A stretch of DNA of 64,000 nucleotides from Motacilla alba alba (taxonomy: Eukaryota > Chordata > Aves > Passeriformes > Motacillidae). Below the pieces are notes generated by a model. That model saw nothing but the letters and a program-made list of their open reading frames with translations. It had not been told where the DNA came from and did not search any database. Below are positions 34,401 through 45,940 of this stretch, piece by piece (within the stretch, counting starts at the first letter, position 1; each line of letters opens with the position of its first letter). The DNA is taken from the NCBI RefSeq assembly GCF_015832195.1, contig NC_052030.1, positions 11,303,439-11,367,438 of the forward strand, in the 5' to 3' direction. Both the position numbers and the translations under genes were made by a program.

Positions 34401-37400
34401 CCTCCTCCTCCCATGAGATTTCTGAGGTGATTGCTCAGCTGCATTCTCCTGTTGAAGCTCTGTAGAGGCAGTTGCAGAAAAATATTTAGAGCATGTGGCT
34501 GCTTTGAACCCACCTGAGCAAGGCAGAGTGTTGTTTTCAGTGCAGAGCTGCTCTAAAATACATTTTTATTTCTTTTTTGTACAACCACATTAATCATATC
34601 CATTACACAAATCCCTTCTGTCCCTCTGAAGCAGAGAACGGGGCTGTACTTCTTTTTAAAGACTCATTTCCCCTCATTAAAATGCCTCTGGGGAGGGCTG
34701 GAGGCCCCTGCTCATGTCTCTCACCTCCTCAGGAATTTTTAGATGGCTTAGAGAGGTGGCAGCTTCTTCCTCTGCCGGGAGTCAGGAACAGGGAGCTGCC
34801 CTGGAAAACGGCACAGCGGGAGAGACCGAGCTCCCGACAGCCTCCTGCTTCTCCTCCTGACCCAGTTATACAGAGAATTTATATTCATAAATACTTTAAA
34901 GCTGAGCAGGGAAGAAGCCAGGGTGGATATGCTGCCTGGATCCCTGCCAAGGGAAGGGATCTGTTTCCGAGCAGGGGCAGGCGAGGCTGCGGTGCCGCCG
35001 GGCTCGTCCCCTGCCCTGGCATCCTCTCCCAGATCCTTGCATGATTAAATAGAACGGAGCCAAACCTCTCACTTCCCCCAGCTGTGTCGTGCAGCAGCAG
35101 CTTTAGGGTTAAATCCCTGCTTTTTGGGGCTGGGGTATCCACGGCAGAGCCGAGCACCCTTCTGTCTGCCAGCGTGGCTCCTCCGGGTGTTTTTGCTGCT
35201 CGGAGCGGGGTTGTTCTCAGCTCAGGAGCAGTCCTGGTGTTTCCCCGTGCCCCACATCCGCCGTGGTTAATGATCAAGCGGCGTGGCCGGGCGCGGGCGG
35301 CTCGGCAAACACGGCTCCCCTCAGTTTTCAGGCAGCTCAACACCTCGATGGCCGTGTCGCAGATGTCGGCGGTGCAGTGCCGCCTGGCCCCCCTCATCCA
35401 GGTCATCCAGGACTGCAGCCACCTCTACCACTACTCTGTCAAGCTGATGTTCAAGCTGCACTCCTGTGAGTCCTGGGGATGTGCTCCGTGCTGGTGTTTT
35501 CCCAGGGTGGGTTTCTGGGTCTGGGGATGAGGCTGGTGTGGATTGAGGCATCCATCGCCATGTCCCTGTATCCCAGCTGGGCTCTAGGGGCCTGCTCCAT
35601 CCCACACAGGCATTCCAGATGAAGGAATTAGAAGGACTTGTTCTTGATTAACTCAAACCCACGTCCCCTGGCCTGCCAGCTCCCTGCATGGGCAGCACAG
35701 TGCCGGCAGCCTTGTGTGGGTATTTTGGAGTTCCCACACCCACATCTCCCTGTGCCACATCCCTGAACCCTGTGCCAGGTGATGGGCACACCCCACTCCC
35801 ATCCTGACCCCTCACATGGCACTCCTTCCCGGCTTTTACCCTGCTGGCTTTTGCAGAGAGGGGTCTGGGTGCATGTGAGCACACGTGTGGCCCCGGATCA
35901 GTCACAGCTGTCCCTCCTCACCCAGGTCTGCCTGCTGACACCCTGCAGGGCCACCGGGACCGCTTCCACGAGCAGTTCCGCAGGTAACCGGGGCCCAGCT
36001 GGGGCAGTGGGGTCCCCTCTCTCCTTCCAAGCCCCCTCTCATCTCCCCTTTGTCTTTCCCTCCTCTCCAGCCTTAAAAACTTCTTTAAGAAGGCGTCTGA
36101 CATGCTGTATTTCAAGCGGCTCATCCAGATCCCGCGGCTGCCAGAGGTAGGGCAGGATTTGGTGCGGTGCTCTGCAGAGCTTGCGGGTGCCCCCCTGCAC
36201 GGGCTTGGGGTCTGGGGACACTGCAGAGGGACCCTCTGGCCCTGTCAGCAGCACAGGGCTGGCTCCCTCCCTTCCCTTGGCACTCTGCCTGTGCAGCTCC
36301 TGAACCCCCTGCAAGGCTGCAACGACTTCTTGTCCCTACAGAGCCCCCCAAACTTCCTGCGGGCGTCCGCGCTGGCCGAGCACGTGAAGCCGGTCGTCGT
36401 CATCCCCGAGGAGGCCCCCGAGGATGAGGAGCCGGAGAACCTCATTGAGATCAGCACAACTTCCACCACGGAGCCGCAGGTGGGGGCCTGGGGCCGGGAT
36501 GGGGGCAGGCTGCCCTGTCCTGGCTCAGCTGAGCAGCCTCTGTCCTCCCCAGATCACCTCGGATCTGTTTGAGCAAACCTTCGGGCCGCCCAACGGCGTT
36601 TGGGATGACAGGTATGGGGGGGCCAGCAGGGGCGAGGGGCTGCTGCCACGTGGGACCAACCCTCCCTTGTCCACAGGGATGCACAGATCGAGAGCCTGAA
36701 GAAGGAGGTGGAAACGCTCCGTGCGGAGATGGAGAAGATTAAACTGGAGGTAAAGCCTGGCTGGGGAGCAGCGGGGTTATGGGGTTTGGTGCCGTGCTGT
36801 GGAAGCCCCGAAGAGATGCAGCAGGAGTGGGGTCCTGGCATCCAGGGTTGTGTTTTGGGACCTCTCCCAGTGCCAGGATGTGATTCCTGATGGGGCGGGG
36901 GCATGTGAGACCTGTCCCTTGCTGTCCTGAGGTTATCAACAGGGACAGAGTGACTGCAGGGGTAAAGGGCAGAGCTTTCCTGTGCATCCCACGGCTGCTT
37001 TCCCCAAATTCCAGAGGGGCACTTGGCTGGGGGCGTTGGGGAGAGCAGGGCCGTGCCCCAGTGCCCGGTGACCCCTGCAGGCACAGCGTTACATCACCCA
37101 GCTGAAGGCACAGGTGAACAGCCTGGAGGGAGAGGTGGAGGAGCAGCGCAAGCAGAAGCAGAAGGCGCTGGTGGACAACGAGCAGCTGCGGGATGAGCTG
37201 GAGAGGCTGCAGAGGGCGAAGCAGGACAGTGACAGGTCACAGCGACTCTGCGCCGAGGCCGAGAGTAGGTGCCCTGGGGTGTCCTCTGGTGCCTGGGCCC
37301 GTGGGCTGCCCTCGCTGGGGTCACTGAGGGTCTCTCACCCCTGCAGAGAAAGCCAACGCCACCGAGATCCGCTACACGAAGCTGAAGGAGAAGCACAGCG

Positions 37401-40400
37401 AGCTCATCAACACCCACGCCGAGCTCCTGAGGAAGGTAAGGCTGCTGCCCCTGCAGGCAGGGGCTGACACTGAGGGCAGTGTCCCCAGATTAAATCCCTC
37501 CCTTTTGGGGTTGGGGTATCCAGGGCAGAGCTGAGCACCCTTTCTCTCTTCCATCACGGTCCTTTTGGGTGCTCTTGTTGTTGTTTTTTGGGGTGTCTGC
37601 TCTTGTTTGGTCTGTTTCTGCTGGTTTCTGTGGCCAGCGTAGCTGGTGGGATATCAATTGTACCAGCAGCCATGGCGTGCTTGGCCCCAGTTCTGCAAAG
37701 GGGCTCTCAAGGGATGTGCTGGTGATGGGGATCCTGTGTCTCAGTTGTGCCACTCACCTGTTTCATTTTTTGCTTTGGGTGTTTTGGTCTTGTTTTTGTC
37801 CCTTGGTCCCTCTGCCACCCCTGGTGTGACTGTGCCTGCCCAGTCTCCCTGTATTTGTCCCATCACCCTCTGAGCACCAAGCAGGGGGCGCCCCTTGAAT
37901 CCACGTCCACTGGCAGCCAGCATTTTGGATTCTGTGAGAAAGGCATCTTGGATTTATTCTCTGAGCTAGAATTTGGTTGGAATGAGTGTGGGGACAGTGA
38001 GGGTCCATCTTGGAACACCAGGCGAGCCCCATGTCCCCCCACAGAACGCTGACACTGCCAAGCAGCTGACGGTGACACAGCAGAGCCAGGAGGAGGTGGC
38101 ACGTGTCAAGGAGCAGCTGGCATTTCAGGTGGAGCAGGTCAAGCGAGAGGCTGAGATGAAGGTGAGCTCTGGATCCTTCCCTGCCAGCACCGAGCCCTCC
38201 CCAGCCTGGGAAATGCACTTTGGGAGCAAGGGAAAGGGGAGCTTGTTGCTGTTGGGCCCTGATTCCAGGAAGAGTTGCCCTGGCTCCTCAGGAAGGTGTT
38301 AATATAGGACTCATTCCCTCTTGCCCAAATCTGCCTTTTCTTCCCCCAAGAAAATGCCACAATGCAAATTGATGGGTGTGAGTGCTTTCCTTCTCTGGGG
38401 GTTAAGATGGGGGCTGATCCCAAAATTCCTGGTGTGGGAAAAGGAACCCTTCCAGGAGACGCCCCCTGCCCGAGACCCCAAAACCCCCTCCTTGCAAAGC
38501 ATGGCTGGGTTCATTCCCTGCATCCTGGCTGGTGCTGGTGCCGAGCGGGGCAGGGGCTGAGCCTGGGCATGGTGTGTGGGCACAGCTGGAGGACCAGAGC
38601 GTGCAGATGGAGCAGCTGAGGCAGGAGCTGGACGCCCGTCGGGACGAGCTGGAGCAGGCGCAGCGCTCGCTCAGCCACGCCAAGCAGGTACGGGGCTGGG
38701 GGGCAGCACGAGCCCACGTCCCCATCAAACCCTGTCACAGGGGGCTGGACCTGTCACCGCTGCTGAGCCAGAGCTTCAGCAGCAGCCCGAGGAGCTGTCA
38801 CAGGGCTCAGCGTGGGCCCAGCCCGTCAGTGTCATGAGCTGGGCATGTCCCGAGCTCCCCCCAGTTCTGTTGGGCTGCCAACAGTGACAGGGCAGTGACA
38901 GGGTGTCCTGGCCCCCATGGCAGGCGGGTGTGGAGCTCAGTGCCCAGCTGGATGCTCTGCACGCCGAGAAGGAGGTGCTGAGGCGGTCGGTGAGCGAGAA
39001 GGAGTGTGAGCTGCTGTCCACACGGGGCCTCGTCCAGGAGAAGGAGCTGCAGCTGAGCCAGGAGGCAGACAAGGCCACCAGGGAGATCCGAGAGCTCCAG
39101 GGCAGGCTCCTGGAGAAGGTACAGGGCTGTGTGAAGAGCCCACTGCCCCTCTACTCAGCGGGGTGAGATGTTTGGGAGGTGCCAGCTGGTGTAGCCTGTG
39201 GGATATCACTTGCACCATCATGGGATGGTTGGGTCTGATCTTGGAAAGGGGCTCTCGAAGGTTTTTGCTGCTGATGGGGATGCTCTGCCACTCACCTGTT
39301 CCTCCTTCACAGAGCAACCAGGAGCAGAGCCTGCAGCAGAAGCTGCTGGATGAGCAGTTTGGAGTCCTGCAGGAGACAGTGAGAGAAGCCCAGGCCATCC
39401 TCAGCGATGCCATGGCCAAGCTGGACGACCCCCTGTACCTCCGCTGCACCAGCTCCCCAGGTATGTCCTGCTCATGCAGGGGGCTGAAACACGCTGTGCC
39501 TTCTCCCTCCTGGACAGATAATGTTGCATCTCAGCTCTCCCATGGCTTTTTTTCCATCATGCCTGAGGGGGTTGGGGTCAGACTTCCCAGGACGAATTTT
39601 TAGCTCTCATGTTCAGCCCTGTTTTGCTCAGATTTTAGTGCTGTTCCCCAGCCAGGCATACACTTCAACTCAGTGGTGCCTCGTGGAGTGAGCACTGGTG
39701 CAGACACCCACCAGGCTGTGCTAAGGAAATGAAATGGAATTCCTTGCAGATTACCTGCTGAGCCGGGCGCAGGCGGCGCTGGAGTCCACGGATGCCCTGG
39801 AGAAGGGGCACGCGCAGTACGTGGCCTCCATGGCAGGTACCTGGGGCTGGGGACTGGCACTGCTCCCAGCTTGCTCGTGTTTCCATACACCCCAGCAGCT
39901 CTGGGGCCACGGGCAAGCAGCAGTGCCCTGGTGACAGAGGGACACGGGTGGGGCTGGGGGGTTCCCGTGTGCTCCTTCAAGCTGGAGGGGTCAATCCCAA
40001 CATCTCCGAGTCTTGCTCTGATCCTTGAGTGCCTTCAAGGATGAGCTGCAGCCCCCAGCAGCTGGCAGGGGCCGGCAGCTCCTGAGCCTGTGCTGTCTGT
40101 GGCAGATGCTGCGGGGCTGGTGGGGGCTCTGGCCCTCTTTGCACACCTGGCAGGTGACACCATCGTCAACGGCAGCGCCACGGCCCACCTGGCCCCCACG
40201 GACCACGCTGACCGTGAGTGCAGGGACGCAGGGCGTCTTGGGGGGATTCTTGCTCCTGGGCCTTTTCTTTAGGGAGGCCATGCCAAAGCCCTCTCTGCCA
40301 GAGGCAGATTTTCCTAAACACAGCACATTCCCCATGCTCCCCCTCCCGACATTCCTTGTCCTCGAGTGCCTCTCCCTGGGCCTGGAAAGTCATTTGTAAT

Positions 40401-43400
40401 CTCCTAGAAGACATTTGCAGGATGCTGCTGGTGCTCAGCTGTGGATGAGGGGAGGAGGAAGGTGAGGGTGGGCAGGGCTGGGATGAAGGGAGCCCCTTGC
40501 CCAGGCTGTGCTCTCGGCAGGGCTGACGGAGACGTGCCGGGAGTGCGGCCAGCGGAGCCTGGAGTTCCTGGAGCAGCTGAAGGACAGGCAGAGGCTGGGC
40601 AGTGCCCAGCTGGGGGACGTGCGGGGGGCACTGCGAGGGGTCCTGCAGCTAGCCCAGGTAGGAGATGGAGCCCAGCACAGCCACCTTCCCACTTGTGACT
40701 GGCAGGGTGGGTCCCAGGGAACACTTTGGGGTGGTTTGTCCCCCATACTCACAAGTTCTGGTGCTTTCCTTGAGCCATCTCAGCTTTCAAGCACTGAGAC
40801 CCTTCCTGGTCACCCTCAGGTCAGCTGAATTCTTTCAGCCCAGTAACCCCTGTGGAAGGAAACTTCCCATCCTTCAGATATTTCTCCTGGTGAAGCCCCT
40901 ATTAGTCTTTCTTTTACACCAATTTTAGCTCTCCAGGGCCCTCAGGACCAGAAACTGCTCCTATGGTGGAGTTTTGTCACCTGGATTTGGGGTATTTCTT
41001 ACCTCTGAGGTCCCATGTTTGCTGCAGGCTGGTGGCACATGTACCTTCACTGTGCAGGCTGCAGAATGCTGCTCCTGCAGCTTTAATTATTTCATGGGGG
41101 CAGGGAGAAATTTGATATCTTGGTTTGTAGTTGTTCTTATAAATATTCCCTTCTGTTTCTCTGCCTAAAACCTCCTCATGCCTGCTGCCTCCTCTGGCAG
41201 GAGCTGAGACCCAAGAGCCTGGACATCAAGCAGGAGGAGCTGGGGGACATGGTTGAGAAGGAGATGGCCTCCACCTCAGAGGCCATTGAGGATGCTGTCA
41301 GGAGGATAGAGGTGAGACAGAGCTGCAGGATGGGCCATTCTGGGGCCTTGGTGGGGCAGAGTGTCCATCACTCCTCCACCTTCCTCACCCCAACATGGCA
41401 TCCAACCCTTCCTCTTGTGTTTCCCAACAGGAGATGATGAGCCAGGCCAGGAACGAGAGCTCTGGGGTTAAGCTGGAAGTGAATGAGCGGTGAGTTTTGA
41501 GGAGGCACACGTGACAGGTCTGTGCCCTGCTGGGGTGTGCTCTGCTCCAAAACAGGCTGGCTGGTCTTGAAAAAATCCCCATTTTCTGAGGCCGGAGCTT
41601 CCCTGGATGCTGAACACTTTTCCCTTGCTTCCCTTCAGGATCCTGAACTCCTGCACGGATCTAATGAAGGTCAGTGCTGCAGAAACCCATCTGGGGTGCA
41701 CAAAACTGTAACCTCCCAGCAGCAGCAGCATCAATCCTCCTCTATAAGACCCCCATCAAACCCCAAAACCTGTTTTCCTTCCTTCCAGGCTATCAGACTT
41801 CTTGTAACAACATCTACAAACCTACAGAAGGAGATAGTGGAAAGTGGCCGGGTAAGTCCTCTCTTACACTCATCTCTTTGTGCTGACATGAAATACAGGA
41901 GAATTTCCCCCAAATTGCAGAAACATTCTGGATTTCATGGTTTCCCATGTTAGCAGCACTCTGGCAGTCCCAGTTGCTGGAGATGGGCTGCTCAGCCCTG
42001 TGCTCTCTTGCACAAATCACTGTCACCCTTGCAAAGCCTTATCCATCTAAAGATCATGGCTCAGATTTGTGTGTTTTAAACCAAACCCAGCTCAAATTTG
42101 TAGGCTTGGGACTGATGTTTTTCTTGATAATTGTTTAGGCAGGTCATTAAGAGCAGCATGAAGAGCACAGGAATGCTGTCGCTCCCTTGCTTTATGGCTT
42201 TATATATGAATTTACCCATTATTACACTTTATATGGGTATTTAATACAGATTTATGTGGTGTTGTATATTAGACACAAGTTAATCCAGGCCATAATATTC
42301 TCATAACAACAGGGGGCAGCAACAACTCAGGAGTTCTACGCCAAGAACTCGCGCTGGACCGAAGGGCTGATCTCTGCCTCCAAGGCCGTGGGCTGGGGAG
42401 CCACTCAGCTCGTGTAGGTACCCCCAGGCTGGGAGCTTCCCCTGGGACACAGCTCCAAGGGCTGCCCCCAGGGCTGCCTCGTGCTTCCCTGTCACCCCAT
42501 CCTCCAAAATTCCCACTGCTGCATTTCTGGTTGCTTGTGGAGCCTCATTGCTGGCTCCTTGTGGAGATCTCTGTTTTTCTGGACCCTCGGTTTGGTTCAC
42601 TGCTAATTCCTCATGGAGCATCGTAAAACCTCATGGTTTTTATGGACCACACGGTCACCCAGCTAGGGATGGCAGTTCCTCCCTGTCTGCAAAATGGGAA
42701 ATCAAATCCCCCCTGTCCCAGTGCCTGCTCAGCTGGTTGTGGATGGGGTGGTTGGAAATTGCCCTGTGCCAGTGCAGGAAATGGTGGGAGGGGCTCTTGG
42801 GCAAAGCTTTAAAAATCTCATCCATTATGAAAACCAAATCCTGCCTCGGTCCAAATCACCTGGATCATGGCTTTGAATAATTGCTTTGTGTATGAGCTTT
42901 AATAACAGCTGGACTCAAAGATCTTAGAGATCTTTTCCAACTGTAACAATTCCACGATTCTGTAATTGCAAAGCTGCTGGATCCAGCTGCTGATTTCTGA
43001 GGGTATTAGCAGGAGATCAATAATCTGCACTTGCTCTGACACAATCTCCCTTTGACCCCCACTGCAGGGAGTCTGCAGACAGGGTTGTGCTGCACACAGG
43101 GAAGTACGAGGAGCTGATCGTCTGCTCCCACGAAATCGCTGCCAGCACAGCCCAGCTGGTGGCTGCCTCCAAGGTGGGTGTCCCAGCAGGATCCTCCTCC
43201 TCCTGTCCCACGGTGTTCCCCTCCTCTCTGCCAGTCCTGCAGTCTCCCAGAGCAGGGAGAAGGAAAGCTCTTGCTGTTTTCCAGTCTGTGATTTTAATCC
43301 GTGTGTGAATATTCCCACACCCGAGGCTTGCCTTGGAAACGAAGATGTGTAAAACCTCCTGTCTTCCTCCTGTCGAGCTGGTTATGTAAAGAAAATGTTA

Positions 43401-44549
43401 ATAACCAACAAGAAATCCAGAGAAGCAGCTGCAGGAGCTGCAGTTGAGGATGGTGGACTTCAGTCCTTGCCACCTTTCCTGTTTGTGTGGGTGGGAGCGA
43501 GGGGTGGAGTTTTCAGTGATGCAGGTGTGGGGGGAGGGAGATCCATAGGGATTTTTACACCAGATGGGTTTAAAATTAGGAGCACGGTTAAAAAACCAGA
43601 GCTGTGTCTTCACTGAGTGCTTGGCTCAGGTGGGAGCAGAGCTGGTTTGGTGCCCTGGGGCTGAAGGGCTTTGCAGGGATCACCTTGTCTGGCCATGATG
43701 GGATCACTGAGGATAAACCTTCCCATCTGTCCCTCCATCCTTTCTTTCCACTCCCAGGTTTTCATGCCCAAAGGCTCTTTGCCTCTGCCTGGGGCTCCCT
43801 GGAGCTCCATGGGGTGGTCGTGGTGGGCACCCACAGCCATTCCTGTGCTCGTTGCAGGTGAAGGCTGACAAGAGCAGCAAGAACCTGGCCAGGCTCCAGG
43901 AGTGCTCACGCAACGTCAACGAGATGGCAGCAAACGTGGTGGCTTCCACCAAGTCGGGGCAAGAGCAGATAGAGGAGAAAGGTGAGGTTTATTTTGCAAG
44001 GAAAAGGTAGAAAACCCACCCCAAATCCCTTTCTGGCCTGGGGAACACCCCGAGGTGAGGGGTGCACTCAGTAGGGGCCCCGCTGTCCCCCACAGACACC
44101 ATGGACTTCTCGGGCATGTCCCTCATCAAGCTGAAGAAGGAGGAGATGGAAACGCAGGTACGGCCCGGGGGTGGATTCAGCGTGGCCGCGGACAGGCCCG
44201 GCCCCGCAGTGGGGGTCCCTGCGCCCCCAGCACGGGTCCCAGGATGGATTTTTGGGCACAGGTGAAGGTGCTGGAGCTGGAGAAGCGGCTGGAGGGCGAG
44301 CGGGTCCGTCTGGGCGAGCTGAGGAAGCAGCACTACGTCCTGGCCGGGGGCTGCGAGGACGCGCCGGAGGACGGGGAGGCCCGGCCGGCGCCGGCACCGC
44401 GCCGAGGGATCCTGAAGAAACCCCCCATTGCCCAGAAACCCGGCCTGGGGGAGGTAGGGCCCGGCTGGGGGTGCAGGCTGGGCAGGGGGGTGCTCCTGGC
44501 ACGAGCTCTGACTGGGGTGGCCTCTGTCCCCTTGTCGTTGCAGCCCTAG
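27652..44549 (+). CDS. HIP1R: Huntingtin-interacting protein 1-related
   Basis: HIP1R is a cytoplasmic endocytic adaptor that binds phosphoinositides, clathrin light chain and F-actin at coated pits. Thirty-two coding exons join in phase to about 1047 aa (human 1068): 27652-27744, 32464-32527, 32934-33076, 33380-33436, 33660-33740, 33829-33905, 34211-34272, 35325-35465, 35926-35983, 36071-36146, 36342-36479, 36553-36611, 36677-36749, 37081-37264, 37347-37435, 38045-38161, 38586-38687, 38924-39118, 39313-39460, 39750-39836, 40106-40213, 40521-40657, 41201-41311, 41431-41489, 41639-41669, 41789-41851, 42313-42413, 43068-43173, 43858-43981, 44096-44157, 44262-44453, 44544-44549. Domains: ANTH at about 30-155 (EKGAFTFWSYAIGLPLPSS), a long coiled coil at about 350-650, and the C-terminal actin-binding I/LWEQ (THATCH) module at about 750-990 (KNSRWTEGLISASKAVGWGA). 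Intron 1 has a GC donor and intron 2 is U12-type. The last exon codes one Pro before TAG, so the end is shorter than in mammals. Confidence 0.96.
27745..32463. other. HIP1R intron 1
   Basis: Intron of 4.7 kb. The first 1.2 kb continues the CpG island; the rest is moderately GC-rich unique sequence with one 41-bp-period duplication (29315-29392). No conserved exon was recognised. An alternative first exon of HIP1R could lie here but cannot be seen from sequence alone. Confidence 0.6.
29315..29392. repeat. Direct duplication, period 41 bp
   Basis: Two adjacent copies of a segment beginning CTCTGTGTCAC(G/A)GGGGTGC start at 29315 and 29356, differing at a few G/A positions. It is a simple local duplication in HIP1R intron 1. 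Confidence 0.85.
42905..42963 (+). mobile_element. CR1-like 3' end relic
   Basis: In HIP1R intron 27. The string GATCTTAGAGATCTTTTCCA followed by AACTGTAACAATTCCACGATTCTG (in two parts here) has the layout of a CR1 3' terminus in plus orientation. Only about 60 bp are recognisable. Confidence 0.5.
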
Positions 44550-45430
44550 CGGCCCCCGGGCCTCCGTCCGCGTTGCCTTCGCGCTGCTGTGCCTTCACGC
44601 GCGGCGTCTCCTCAGCGCCCGGCCTGGAAACAACCCCGCACTGGATGTTCTCTTGAGGAATGGATTTTAGTTTTTGTTTTCCTTTTTTTCTGAACTCTAG
44701 AGTGGCAGGGCTCCTGCGCCCCCCGAGTGCTCTCGTCCTCCTTTTCCTCTTCCTCCTTCTCCTCTTTCTCCTTTTCCTCTTCCTCCTTCTCTTCCTTCTT
44801 CTCCTCCTCCTCCTCTTTTTCCTCCTCCTCCTTGCCTTCCAACTGGCTCTCCCTGTTTAATTTAATTTGGGGTTTGTTTGGGTTATTTTTTTTAAGGACT
44901 TTATCAGCACTAGAAGTTTTCAGTAAATGTAGCTCTACTGTACTGCTCAGACCCTTTCCAAGAACTGTGAACTGGTTTTACAGTAGCAAACTGGTGGACT
45001 TTTCTTGCAACCATTTTTTTAAATTCCCCTTTTTCCAGCCTGAGGAATATTTGACTTCATTTTGGCGTGGGATCAGCCCTCAGCAGGAAGGGAAACCTTT
45101 GCCTTCCCTGGCACGTGGAGCAGGGCTTTTGTTAGGAAAAGCAGTTACCGACACACACTGGCAATAAGGATACAAACGTTTTTTGTTTTTTTTTTTCCTT
45201 TTCTATTTTTTATTACTACAGCAATGTCAAGGGATCAGTTGCATTATGTTTTATATTTAAGATAATTAGCAGAATTAAATCTAACTGTGGCCTACGGGAG
45301 CCAGGGACTAGAGAAGTCTGCAGCAATAAGGAATTGCTGATGTGGAGAGATGCGGGGGCAGAATCAAATCCTGTCAGCTGTGTCTTCCCTTGGAGCAACT
45401 ACGAGGATGTAGATTATTAAAGGAGCAATA
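44550..45430 (+). other. HIP1R 3' UTR
   Basis: Sequence between the HIP1R stop codon and a weak poly(A) signal ATTAAA at 45416-45421. It includes a nearly pure pyrimidine tract at 44740-44837. The end of the transcript is not certain because no AATAAA is present in this stretch. Confidence 0.55.
44736..44837. repeat. CCT/CTT pyrimidine tract
   Basis: About 100 bp of imperfect TTCCTCTTCCTCCTTCTCC repeats in the HIP1R 3' UTR, virtually devoid of purines. It generates open frames of Ser/Phe/Leu on the plus strand and Glu/Lys on the minus strand, which are artefacts. Confidence 0.9.
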
Positions 45431-45547
45431 TTTAAAATACTTTTGTGTTGCTTTGTTGTTGGGGAGGGGGTTGATGACAGGGCCAGGGCCGTGACAGGGT
45501 TGGTTGCAGGAAACTGGGCCTGAGCTGGGGGGAAGAGACAGGCAGTA

Positions 45548-45940
45548 AATTAGCTAAATGTGCATAAATATATCTGTATATACACATAAATATATATAGA
45601 GAGAGTCCTCTCTATGTATGTGTAGCCATATGTATCTGTGGTTCTGCATTTGCATATATATACATATATATATATATATATATGCATTTTTGCATATTTT
45701 ATGTGCCTATACTGTTATGCACTATATATAAAATGTAATATATGAGATAATTATATTTTATATATATAAATATGTTGTTATAGATATATGATAGGTAATC
45801 TAGGTGATTTATAATATATATTAGTACATCCTAGGTACATGTTGCATATATATTATTATATATCTATCAGATAAAATATAGGTGTGTATATATATAAATA
45901 TATAATAGGCAGCTATATATGATAGATAATATCATAGAGG
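45548..45940. repeat. AT-rich (TA)n microsatellite region
   Basis: About 400 bp of TATATA and TATGTA-type sequence with interruptions, including an uninterrupted TA run of roughly 20 bp near 45665-45683. It lies just past the HIP1R 3' end. Confidence 0.9.

Noticed and set aside
44612..44860. Glu/Lys-rich ORF (minus) and Phe/Leu/Ser-rich ORF (plus) at the HIP1R 3' end
   Set aside because: Both are readings of the pyrimidine tract in the 3' UTR.
45548..45940. TA-rich block as a replication origin or a structured RNA
   Set aside because: Simple microsatellite expansion explains it; there is no defined stem conservation or motif beyond TA repeats.
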